Part shown: positions 6,927 through 11,799 of the stretch, one piece after another
How positions within the stretch are numbered: position 1 is the stretch's first letter
How the letters are laid out: every line of letters begins with the position of its first letter
NCBI RefSeq assembly: GCF_001594145.1
Contig: NZ_LVCF01000010.1
Coordinates: 1 to 11,799 of the forward strand
Origin: Branchiibius sp. NY16-3462-2
Lineage (GTDB): Bacteria; Actinomycetota; Actinomycetes; Actinomycetales; Dermatophilaceae
DNA: 11,799 nucleotides
Reading direction: 5' to 3'
Program-made: the position numbers and the translations under genes
The notes under the pieces: model-generated
What the model was told of the DNA's origin: nothing
The model's input: the letters and a program-made list of their open reading frames with translations, nothing else
The model's database searches: none

Positions 6927-7216
6927 CGGGCGATGACCTCCTCGACCGGCACGACTTCCGCGATCAGTCCGGCGCCGACGACTTCCCAAGGTTCGGAACG
7001 AACCAGGCCGCGGCTGGCCAGAACTGCGTCGGCGCTGTCGGCGTCGTACGTTCCGGCGACGACTTCCTCGGTGATCGGTGCGGACAGGAACTGCCCGTTC
7101 ACCACCTGCGGGTCACGGTGCTCAATGGTGAGCGCGAGTTCCCCGGGGTAGTCCGTGTCGGTGACGACAAAAGCAATGTGATGGTTGGCCCTGACAGTGG
7201 CTTGCTGAGCAGTCAT
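6923..7216 (-). CDS. Hypothetical 97-residue protein, first gene of the overlapped trio
   Basis: The start ATG 7216 (MTAQQATVRANHHIAFVV) is directly preceded by a copy of the conserved start-associated motif. The protein is acidic, rich in Val, Ala and Glu, and probably beta-rich in its N-terminal half (HIAFVVTDTDYPGELALTI). It ends in alternating hydrophobic and acidic residues (VGAGLIAEVVPVEEVIAR). It has no cysteine and no membrane segment. It ends in a 4-bp overlap with the 122-aa gene. It lies 55 bp after the radical SAM gene stop, so read-through transcription from there is possible. No family is recognised. Confidence 0.7.
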   Translation of the reverse strand: MTAQQATVRANHHIAFVVTDTDYPGELALTIEHRDPQVVNGQFLSAPITEEVVAGTYDADSADAVLASRGLVRSEPWEVVGAGLIAEVVPVEEVIAR

Positions 7217-7233
7217 GCCGGTACGGTGCGACG
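7217..7233 (-). promoter_or_regulatory. Start-associated motif copy at the 97-aa gene
   Basis: The minus strand reads CGTCGCACCGTACCGGC, then ATG 7216. Upstream GTGCGGCG (7250-7257) can pair with CGTCGCAC of the motif as an 8-bp stem with one G-U pair and a 16-nt loop. The radical SAM gene stop is about 15 nt upstream of that arm. Confidence 0.7.
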
Positions 7234-7271
7234 CGTTGAGGTCCCAGCCCGCCGCACATTCTGCTCAGCCC

Positions 7272-8411
7272 TCAGTCGCCGTGCAATTCCTGCGTGGTGT
7301 CGAGTACGTCCTGGTCAATGCGGTCCCAGAAACGCTGGACAGCGCCTGGGTCGGCGTGTGGACGAACGTTGAAGTCGCATCGGACCCAGTTGGACTCGGC
7401 TGCTTGGTGATTCACTCCGTCAACGACGGTCCCGACCGCCATTTCGCTACGGCCGGCTGTCTGCCAGCAGGAGTAGAGCGTTCCATCGGCGTCGACCGTG
7501 ATACCGAAGTCAGGGTCGGAACAGAACGGGCAGTTCGCCAAGTCCGTGCGTGGACTCACCGTGAAACCGAGTTCGAGCGCCCTGCGGTTCAACTCGATGA
7601 TCTGGTCGGCGAGTTCGACGCCCGCTCCGCCGGACACCTCGGCCACGTCATCGAAACCGATCCCTATGTCATCGACGAGGCCAATCACGTACGCGGCAAC
7701 GCGATCGCCTGCGGGCAGAGCGGAGAGGTCCTCCAACAGGCGAGACTGACCAGTCATCGTCGATGGCATCGCAGAAGTCCTGATCACCCAGCGCATCTGT
7801 GGATGGCGCAGTGCTCCGGTCAGGATGTTGCGCACGATCGTGTCGTAGGTGCCGCGGCCCGTGATCATCCGGCGAGTCTGATCGTGAGATTCTGGCCCGC
7901 CGTCGAAGCTGACGTACACCGTGTCCAAGCCTGACTCGGCCAGGATGTCCAGGCGGCGCGAATCCAGTAGGACCCCGTTGGTCCAGATGAGCGCCGAGTC
8001 GGCGACGACCTCGTTCAGCAGGGTTTGGCAGGCGTCAAGTGCGAGCAATGGTTCGCCGCCGAAAAGCATCAGGCGGGTGTTCGTGACTCCCGAGCGAATA
8101 GATCGACGGCGGATGTAGTCAGCAGTTTGAGAGGCGAGCTCGGGAACCATTCTTGCTGAGGAAACCCGGTCGGCGCGCGCCCCTTCCCGCGGGACTGTGA
8201 CGTTTTGGATGCAGAAAGGGCACGCCAACTGGCAGTTCTGGGTTGGCAGGACAGTGGCCGAAAATGTGCCCGGAGTCGTTGTTGCCTGGTCGAACGCTCG
8301 CCGGACGATCTCCGGCGGCACGCCTGACGGCATGAGGTGCGCGGGCACCTTCATCCGCACGGAGTCGTTGAAGACCCAGTGGTAGCCGCCATGCTCCGGC
8401 AGGATTCGCAC
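7272..8411 (-). CDS. Radical SAM/SPASM-like peptide-modifying enzyme
   Basis: With start GTG 8411, chosen because AGGA sits 7 nt before it, the protein has 379 residues; TTG 8432 is an in-frame alternative. The radical SAM signature is C60-x3-C64-x2-C67 in QNCQLACPFC, followed by FGGEP at about 117-121 for SAM binding. Core strands follow (LIWTNGVLLD, DTVYVSFDGG). The C-terminal part has Cys294, Cys297, Cys315 (DGTLYSCW) and Cys345, resembling a SPASM or twitch domain that holds one or two auxiliary Fe-S clusters. Such enzymes mostly install C-C, C-S or other bonds on ribosomal peptides. A 32-codon peptide gene with a strong ribosome binding site lies 36 bp upstream in the same frame and is the probable substrate. 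A divergent ArsR-like gene is the likely regulator. The bond formed cannot be predicted. Confidence 0.85.
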   Translation of the reverse strand: MRILPEHGGYHWVFNDSVRMKVPAHLMPSGVPPEIVRRAFDQATTTPGTFSATVLPTQNCQLACPFCIQNVTVPREGARADRVSSARMVPELASQTADYIRRRSIRSGVTNTRLMLFGGEPLLALDACQTLLNEVVADSALIWTNGVLLDSRRLDILAESGLDTVYVSFDGGPESHDQTRRMITGRGTYDTIVRNILTGALRHPQMRWVIRTSAMPSTMTGQSRLLEDLSALPAGDRVAAYVIGLVDDIGIGFDDVAEVSGGAGVELADQIIELNRRALELGFTVSPRTDLANCPFCSDPDFGITVDADGTLYSCWQTAGRSEMAVGTVVDGVNHQAAESNWVRCDFNVRPHADPGAVQRFWDRIDQDVLDTTQELHGD

Positions 8412-8447
8412 GGGTGCATCCTGCCAGAGCAACCCGACAATTCCCGG

Positions 8448-8546
8448 TTAGCGCATGGCGCAAACGACCAACGGAGCGACAGTTTTGTACGGCGATTGCA
8501 ACTGGACGCCAAGTTCGAGCAGGGCCTGGATCAGTGCGGGATCCAC
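8448..8546 (-). CDS. Candidate RiPP precursor peptide (32 aa) for the adjacent radical SAM enzyme
   Basis: A short gene starts at GTG 8546, five bases after AAGAAGGAG (8552-8560), the clearest Shine-Dalgarno in the window, and stops with TAA at 8448. The peptide begins MDPALIQALLELGVQ, an amphipathic helix-like leader, and ends SPYKTVAPLVVCAMR. It has a single Cys29 four residues from the C-terminus, one Tyr20 and one Lys21. Size, leader-core look, ribosome binding site and position just before a radical SAM/SPASM enzyme fit a ribosomally made, post-translationally modified peptide. I recognise no known precursor family (it lacks the mycofactocin IDGMCGxY ending and any Cys-rich repeats). It might instead be a regulatory leader peptide. 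Confidence 0.65.
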   Translation of the reverse strand: MDPALIQALLELGVQLQSPYKTVAPLVVCAMR

Positions 8547-8551
8547 TGGTT

Positions 8552-8560
8552 CTCCTTCTT
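8552..8560 (-). promoter_or_regulatory. Strong ribosome binding site for the 32-aa peptide
   Basis: AAGAAGGAG on the minus strand is followed by AACCA and then GTG 8546. Most starts in the window lack a recognisable Shine-Dalgarno, so this site is a main reason to believe the short gene. Confidence 0.75.
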
Positions 8561-8583
8561 GGGTGTTACGTTCCGGCACGCCA

Positions 8584-8611
8584 ATACTAGGGCTCCTGAA
8601 CCGTCTAGTCT
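8584..8611. promoter_or_regulatory. Overlapping divergent promoters with an inverted-repeat operator candidate
   Basis: On the plus strand TAGTCT (8606-8611) is a good -10 element whose start point would fall at or near GTG 8619, implying a leaderless transcript for the ArsR-like gene. On the minus strand TAGTAT (8584-8589) could be the -10 for the peptide and radical SAM genes. ACTAG (8586-8590) and CTAGT (8605-8609) form an inverted repeat with 14 bp between the arms and overlap both -10 elements, a natural place for autoregulation by the divergent regulator. The -35 elements are weak or absent. Confidence 0.5.
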
Positions 8612-8618
8612 TTGCTCC

Positions 8619-9194
8619 GTGCCTGACGTACCGGACCTCGATCGCATCCTGGCGGCGGCCAACCCGGTGCGGCTGAGCATCATCGAGCGACTGGTCGCCT
8701 TTGGGCCGCACACGCAGCGGCAGTTGACGACTGCGCTCCCGCAAGCTTCGGGCAGTATCAAGTACCACCTGCGGATCCTGGAGAACGCCGGGTACATCGA
8801 CACGTTGCCTGATGGGAAGTTCGCAATCCACCGCAGCGGTGTCACCACCGAAACCGATCCTGGTGGCAGGTCCGACGAGGGCGAACTAGAGGCTGCTCAG
8901 GCGGCTTTGGAGCGATTGGTGGTTCAGCGCCGTCTTGACCGAGTCCAGGTGTGGATGAAGGAGAAAGATCACGCGCCCGCAGACTGGGGCAGCCAGCAGG
9001 TCAGTTCTGACTTCATTCTGCGACTTACACCGGACGAACTACGGCAGCTCGGCGAGGCCGTCGATGCTGCGATTGCTCCGTTCCAGGAAATCACGGCTGC
9101 CCGGGCGGCCGGCTCTGGCGAGTTGGACGGGGTGAGGGCGGTTTTCGCGATGGTCATGGCATTTCCGTTAGGCGTCGCTGACGACGGATCCTGA
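8619..9194 (+). CDS. ArsR-like winged-helix regulator
   Basis: The start is GTG 8619 (VPDVPDLDRILAAANPVRL), which fits a leaderless transcript from the TAGTCT element; the longer upstream frame lacks a ribosome binding site and coding bias. The 191-residue protein has a winged helix-turn-helix at about residues 15-72: NPVRLSIIERLVAFGPHTQ, then the recognition region GSIKYHLRILENAGYI and a wing DGKFAIHRSG. This is the ArsR-like layout. No metal-binding Cys-x-Cys motif is present, so metal sensing is unlikely. The C-terminal half is helical (ELEAAQAALERL, LTPDELRQLGEAVDAAI) and may dimerise or bind a ligand. It is divergent from the peptide and radical SAM genes and is their likely regulator. 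Its 3' end overlaps the next gene tail-to-tail by 27 bp. Confidence 0.8.
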   Translation: MPDVPDLDRILAAANPVRLSIIERLVAFGPHTQRQLTTALPQASGSIKYHLRILENAGYIDTLPDGKFAIHRSGVTTETDPGGRSDEGELEAAQAALERLVVQRRLDRVQVWMKEKDHAPADWGSQQVSSDFILRLTPDELRQLGEAVDAAIAPFQEITAARAAGSGELDGVRAVFAMVMAFPLGVADDGS

Positions 9195-9539
9195 CGCGCG
9201 CAGCGTTTCCAGTCGCGGGGCGGCGTACTCCTCGTCCAGGAGAACCTCCAGGTCGGAGCCGCTGGCGTCGATGAGGTACATCGGGTTGCGCCCGAAGGCG
9301 GCGCTGATGGCTACGACCAATGCTGCGGATGGGTTGTTGCGCGAACCGTTGCGCATCAGGGACATGTGCGCCTCACTGCAGCGCACGCCGAAATCTCGAA
9401 CCGTGGCGGCGATCTGTGCGTTGGTGAAGAATCGCGGCGGGCGTGATTTTGCGTCGGCAGGGACCGTCTCGAACAGGCGGTTGAGTCTTTCAGCGAACCA
9501 GGGCAATCCTTCCGAGAACATAACTGTAGTCAAGTCCAT
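9168..9539 (-). CDS. EspR-like helix-turn-helix regulator
   Basis: The 123-residue protein (ATG 9539; ATG 9521 would give 117 residues) has FAERLNRLFETV near the N-terminus, then FFTNAQIAATVRDFGVRCSEAHMSLMRNGSRNNPSAALVVAISAAFG as a continuous helix-turn-helix unit at about residues 38-83, quoted here only to show its order: TNAQIAATVRDFG, SEAHMSLMRNG, NPSAALVVAISAAFG. The order and the sRNNPS turn resemble mycobacterial EspR and related XRE-type proteins of actinomycetes. The acidic tail (DLEVLLDEEYAAP) may dimerise. No Shine-Dalgarno is seen. The dodecamer ACTACAGTTATG lies at its 5' end and recurs divergently at 9694-9705, hinting at autoregulation. The role is probably regulatory for nearby genes; the target is unknown. 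Confidence 0.75.
   Translation of the reverse strand: MDLTTVMFSEGLPWFAERLNRLFETVPADAKSRPPRFFTNAQIAATVRDFGVRCSEAHMSLMRNGSRNNPSAALVVAISAAFGRNPMYLIDASGSDLEVLLDEEYAAPRLETLRASGSVVSDA
9519..9530 (-). repeat. Dodecamer ACTACAGTTATG, copy 1
   Basis: The 12-mer is found on the minus strand at the 5' end of the EspR-like gene, where its final ATG is an in-frame alternative start. An identical copy is on the plus strand at 9694-9705, so the two are inverted and about 163 bp apart. It contains TACAGT, a possible -10 element. Confidence 0.45.
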
Positions 9540-9709
9540 GAGGGTTGTGACGTCAACATAAACAGCGCCCCTTTGTTTGGCCTGGACGCATGGTCAGGTC
9601 ACGTTTGCGAACTCTTTACCACAGCTTTACCCAACGGAGGGAGAACCTTGGAAGGGTCTGTCAAGATCTGGTCTGTTCACTGAGTAACACCCAACTACAG
9701 TTATGCGCT
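9540..9709. other. Intergenic region between the EspR-like gene and the downstream block
   Basis: There is no convincing gene. It is less GC-rich than its surroundings and contains the palindrome TGACGTCA (9548-9555), close to the EspR-like start. A GGAGGGAG word (9639-9646) is followed only by a very short TTG-initiated frame. The second copy of the dodecamer is at 9694-9705. I expect promoters and regulator sites here rather than coding sequence. Confidence 0.4.
9694..9705 (+). repeat. Dodecamer ACTACAGTTATG, copy 2, with possible -10 element
   Basis: This is the plus-strand copy of the 12-mer. TACAGT (9696-9701) would place a transcript start at about 9708, two bases from GTG 9710, so it may drive a leaderless plus-strand transcript. 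The repeat may also be an operator. Confidence 0.4.
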
Positions 9710-9916
9710 GTGCGGGACGATCATCTTGACGACCCCCAGTCGGGGATCATCCGGCCGACACGATCCGGGCGCCCAAAGGCGCAGCGTCCGGTCGCTTCGA
9801 TGGAGTCGGCCCTCAGCGCCGCAGCGTGGCTGCCGCGCGGTTACTGCCTCGGCGAGCCTGCCTGCTCTCTGGACGTCCAGGCCGAGCCAACGCCCGACCA
9901 GGAGCAAGCCGGGTAA
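9710..9916 (+). CDS. Possible small protein (68 aa), doubtful
   Basis: From GTG 9710 an open frame runs to TAA 9914-9916, with third-position GC near 79 percent, slightly above that of the antisense frame. The putative product starts VRDDHLDDPQSGIIRP and ends PTPDQEQAG. It has two cysteines (YCLGEPAC) and no membrane segment or known motif. The start would be leaderless from the TACAGT element in the dodecamer repeat. The antisense frame 9907 to 9701 is almost equally open and follows the next minus-strand gene by only 9 bp, so which strand codes here, if either, is unclear. Confidence 0.25.
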   Translation: MRDDHLDDPQSGIIRPTRSGRPKAQRPVASMESALSAAAWLPRGYCLGEPACSLDVQAEPTPDQEQAG

Positions 9917-10324
9917 TCAACCGAACAGCAATCGAGAAACCGCCATCGCGGCACCGTCCTGCGCCGACTCGCCGCACGTACGCCCAGATACCGCGCGCAC
10001 CGTTGCCGACGGATCGCCCCGAACCCACCAGGCGACACCGGGCGAGCGGTTGGCGGCTAACGCCAAGCGAACCGGCGAGGCGGAGACAGATGGGTCCGAG
10101 AACCTCGTCAACTGAGCCGGCGAAAGGTCCGAACGCCGAGCTCCCTCCGCGTCACGCAACACCAAGTCAAGATTCGCCGGTGTTACCTCCACTCGGTCTG
10201 GAGGAAATCGCTCCGGCTGTTGCGACGCAGGCGTCGCCGGAAGCCCGATGGACGCTTCACCAGCCTGGTGGCCGGCGAAGCGTCCAGAACGATCTCTCGG
10301 CTGACCGTTGTCAAAGTTAGACAC
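9917..10324 (-). CDS. Hypothetical protein with N-terminal RDxxGRFA signature
   Basis: The 135-residue protein starts at GTG 10324, preceded by AGGACAGGGG in the 19-bp gap after the upstream gene, so the two form an operon. Its N-terminus (MSNFDNGQPRDRSGRFAGHQ) matches the pattern at the start of its neighbour (HPRNADGSFAVK). Similar NxRDxxGRFA openings occur in proteins of actinomycete phages and plasmids. The rest is proline-, arginine- and serine-rich and low in predicted structure, with LTPAN/LSPAQLTRFSDPS-like stretches and a short WWVRGDPSATVRAV segment. There is no enzymatic motif or membrane segment. The function is unknown. Confidence 0.6.
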   Translation of the reverse strand: MSNFDNGQPRDRSGRFAGHQAGEASIGLPATPASQQPERFPPDRVEVTPANLDLVLRDAEGARRSDLSPAQLTRFSDPSVSASPVRLALAANRSPGVAWWVRGDPSATVRAVSGRTCGESAQDGAAMAVSRLLFG

Positions 10325-10343
10325 CGACCGTTACCCCTGTCCT

Positions 10344-11642
10344 CTACACATCGGCTGCCTGACGCCGGGCAGGGCCGGCAACGGGTGACGCCGTCGGCCT
10401 GGTGACTGCGTCCAGGTGAGCGTTCCAGGCATCGTCGTCCTGCTCGGCCAGCCATGCGGAAATCGCACGAGCGTCCTTGGCGCGGCAGTCCGCGCCGCCC
10501 CAGGGAGCCAGGAGCGCGGCAGTCTGTCGGTCAGTGAGCTCCCCGCGAGACAACTTCCGGGCCGCGGCGGCGGCCCCGCCTGCTGCGGCGACTCCCTTCC
10601 GGCAGGCGACTGCTGCTCCGGGCGCAAGTCGACGCAACGTCTGTGCGGGGACGCGAACCCCTGCGTGGTGCTGCTTAGCCGCACCCATGCGGGCAGCCTC
10701 CACGACACGATCCGCCATGCCGGGGTTAACCGCGAGTTCGCGCCACAACGCACGCGCCTGGTCGGAGTTGGCCTTCGCCAGTTTCTCCGCGATCACCTGG
10801 GAGGTCTGCGGGTGCAGGTCGTCCTCGAACGGTGAGAACAGAGCCTTGTGCGCGGCCTCGGACGCGGTGCCGTCCAGTACCTTCTGCGCCACCGCTCGGG
10901 CGCCACCGGAGGTAGTCAATGTCTTGTCGGCGCGGCGGACGTCGAGCTCCGAGAGCCGATCCCGGCCCTCGAACAGTTCATCACCGTCACGCTCGGCTGC
11001 GCGATCCATCAAGGTCTCGGCGACCTGGTCGCTGGTCATGGAGCCGCCGTGGAGCGCGCTGAACGGCAGGTCCGCACGGTCTTTCAGGCGGTGGTAACCC
11101 TTGGTGGCTTTCTGCGTCAGCCCCGCCGTTTGCCCGGCGGCGATCTGCTCGGCCCGCTCCTGGCCTTGCGCGGCGATGATGCGCTCGGACAGTTCGTCCT
11201 CCTCGGCGGCGGTCATCATCCGACCGTTCTCGTTCTCGAACACCTTGCGTGCCTCGATGTGGGCGGCGATCGCCTTCATGTCTGGGCCGCGCGTGGTGCC
11301 CATCCGCCGCTGCCGGATCAGGTTATTGACGATGGACGACAGGTACTTGGTCGGCCGGTCGAACTGCCTGCCTGCGCTCTGTGCCCGCTGCTGGGCCTCG
11401 AAGAATTGCAGCAACGCCTCACTGGCGAGGTCCTCGTCGAGTTCTCCCAACTTGGCCCGGACGGCGTCACGGGCTGTCTTCATCAGCTCGGCGTCCGGGT
11501 CGTCCAGGTGGAAGCCGGTGTCGATCTGCTGGCCAGGAGTAGCGAGGCACGATCCGTCGTCGGGCTCACGGTTGGGCTTGACGGCGAAACTTCCGTCAGC
11601 GTTGCGTGGGTGGGCGGACTCGGTGAATGTGGTGGTAGCCAT
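10344..11642 (-). CDS. Sigma-70 region-2-like protein with long helical C-terminus
   Basis: I choose ATG 11642 (MATTTFTESAHPRNADGSFA), giving 432 residues; GTG 11666 would add eight. The opening residues carry the HPRNADGSFAVKPNREPD signature shared with the downstream gene. Residues 52-114 resemble sigma-70 region 2: LDEDLASEALLQFFEAQQRA, then RPTKYLSSIVNNLIRQRR. This matches the DLVQETFLRVW...AYLYRIARNLAIDRLRR pattern of sigma factors in order and spacing. No region 4 helix-turn-helix is evident. The remaining 300 residues are helical and alanine-rich, with a basic LRRLAPGAAVACRKG segment and a LSRGELTDRQTAALLAPWG segment near the end. It could be a divergent sigma-like factor of a phage or plasmid, or a structural relative that does not bind promoters. 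Confidence in the gene is high, in the function low. Confidence 0.75.
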   Translation of the reverse strand: MATTTFTESAHPRNADGSFAVKPNREPDDGSCLATPGQQIDTGFHLDDPDAELMKTARDAVRAKLGELDEDLASEALLQFFEAQQRAQSAGRQFDRPTKYLSSIVNNLIRQRRMGTTRGPDMKAIAAHIEARKVFENENGRMMTAAEEDELSERIIAAQGQERAEQIAAGQTAGLTQKATKGYHRLKDRADLPFSALHGGSMTSDQVAETLMDRAAERDGDELFEGRDRLSELDVRRADKTLTTSGGARAVAQKVLDGTASEAAHKALFSPFEDDLHPQTSQVIAEKLAKANSDQARALWRELAVNPGMADRVVEAARMGAAKQHHAGVRVPAQTLRRLAPGAAVACRKGVAAAGGAAAAARKLSRGELTDRQTAALLAPWGGADCRAKDARAISAWLAEQDDDAWNAHLDAVTRPTASPVAGPARRQAADV

Positions 11643-11680
11643 ACCTTGTTGGTTGGCGGCATCCACGTTTTGCCGTCACA

Positions 11681-11705
11681 GGCCGTTTGACCTGCGAAAA
11701 CGGCC
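11681..11705. promoter_or_regulatory. Hairpin upstream of the sigma-like gene
   Basis: GGCCGTTT (11681-11688) and AAACGGCC (11698-11705) form a perfect 8-bp inverted repeat with a 9-nt loop, 39 bp before ATG 11642. It may be an operator or an RNA hairpin in the leader. No confident -35/-10 pair is seen, and the remaining bases to 11799 show no gene. Confidence 0.45.
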
Positions 11706-11799
11706 GCGCTAGCCTCGAGATTTCATCGGGTGTCGGTGTCGACGGCCGTGTTGTGAACTGAAAAGTGCTCCTGACCTGGGACGATAGGTGTTGCGAAGC

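Noticed and set aside
9639..9682. Tiny leader peptide after GGAGGGAG (TTG start, 11 codons).
   Set aside because: The frame is too short and has no regulatory context such as a following gene on the same strand at close range.
9701..9907. Minus-strand 68-codon frame (TTG 9907) as a third gene of the downstream operon.
   Set aside because: TTG start without Shine-Dalgarno and codon-position GC slightly worse than the plus frame; not excluded, recorded as ambiguity rather than a gene.
10848..11690. 280-residue plus-strand frame opposite the sigma-like gene.
   Set aside because: It is a mirrored antisense frame without ribosome binding site or family features; the minus-strand protein has a sigma-like segment and an N-terminal signature.
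1..11799. tRNA, rRNA or CRISPR features.
   Set aside because: No cloverleaf-like segment, rRNA-like sequence or regularly spaced repeat array was seen; the five motif copies are irregularly spaced and tied to start codons.

Overview
The window is high-GC DNA with strong codon-third-position GC bias and actinobacterial families (a WhiB-type iron-sulfur regulator, an EspR-like helix-turn-helix protein, leaderless-looking promoters). It suggests a filamentous or mycolate-type actinomycete; I cannot name the genus. The gene content (FtsK-type DNA translocase, NERD and NYN nuclease-like proteins, WhiB, small membrane proteins, an insertion-sequence end, many unknown genes) looks like accessory DNA, probably part of a conjugative or integrative element. 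No relaxase, replication initiator or integrase is visible here.

Layout. Positions 1-126 are the 3' end of an IS256-family (Mutator-type) insertion sequence that cuts the 3' part off a minus-strand gene (127-321) coupled to a WhiB-family gene (321 to about 717). Divergently, a 67-residue two-helix membrane protein lies on the plus strand (933-1136). It shares a long bidirectional terminator hairpin (1148-1202) with a minus-strand block. In transcription order that block is: a 97-residue protein, a 122-residue protein, a 48-residue membrane peptide, a NERD-domain protein, a 1282-residue FtsK-like translocase and a NYN-domain putative nuclease (7216 down to 1204).

A 17-18 bp sequence, CGTCGCACCGT followed by NCCGGY in four of the five copies, sits directly against the start codon of five genes: the 97-aa gene, NERD, NYN, WhiB and the plus-strand membrane protein. 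Upstream sequence can pair with it in at least four copies. I read it as an element-specific start-associated control signal that ties these units together.

Upstream on the minus strand is a compact peptide-modification cassette: a 32-codon peptide gene with a strong ribosome binding site (8448-8546) followed by a radical SAM/SPASM-like enzyme (7272-8411). Divergent to it is an ArsR-like regulator (8619-9194), with the two promoters sharing a short inverted repeat. This looks like a small radical-SAM RiPP system; I do not recognise the peptide family.

The ArsR-like gene overlaps tail-to-tail with an EspR-like regulator (9168-9539). A poorly coding stretch follows (9540-9916), then a minus-strand pair (10324-9917 and 11642-10344) whose products share an N-terminal R(D/N)xxGxFA signature; the larger one carries a sigma-70 region-2-like segment without a recognisable region 4.
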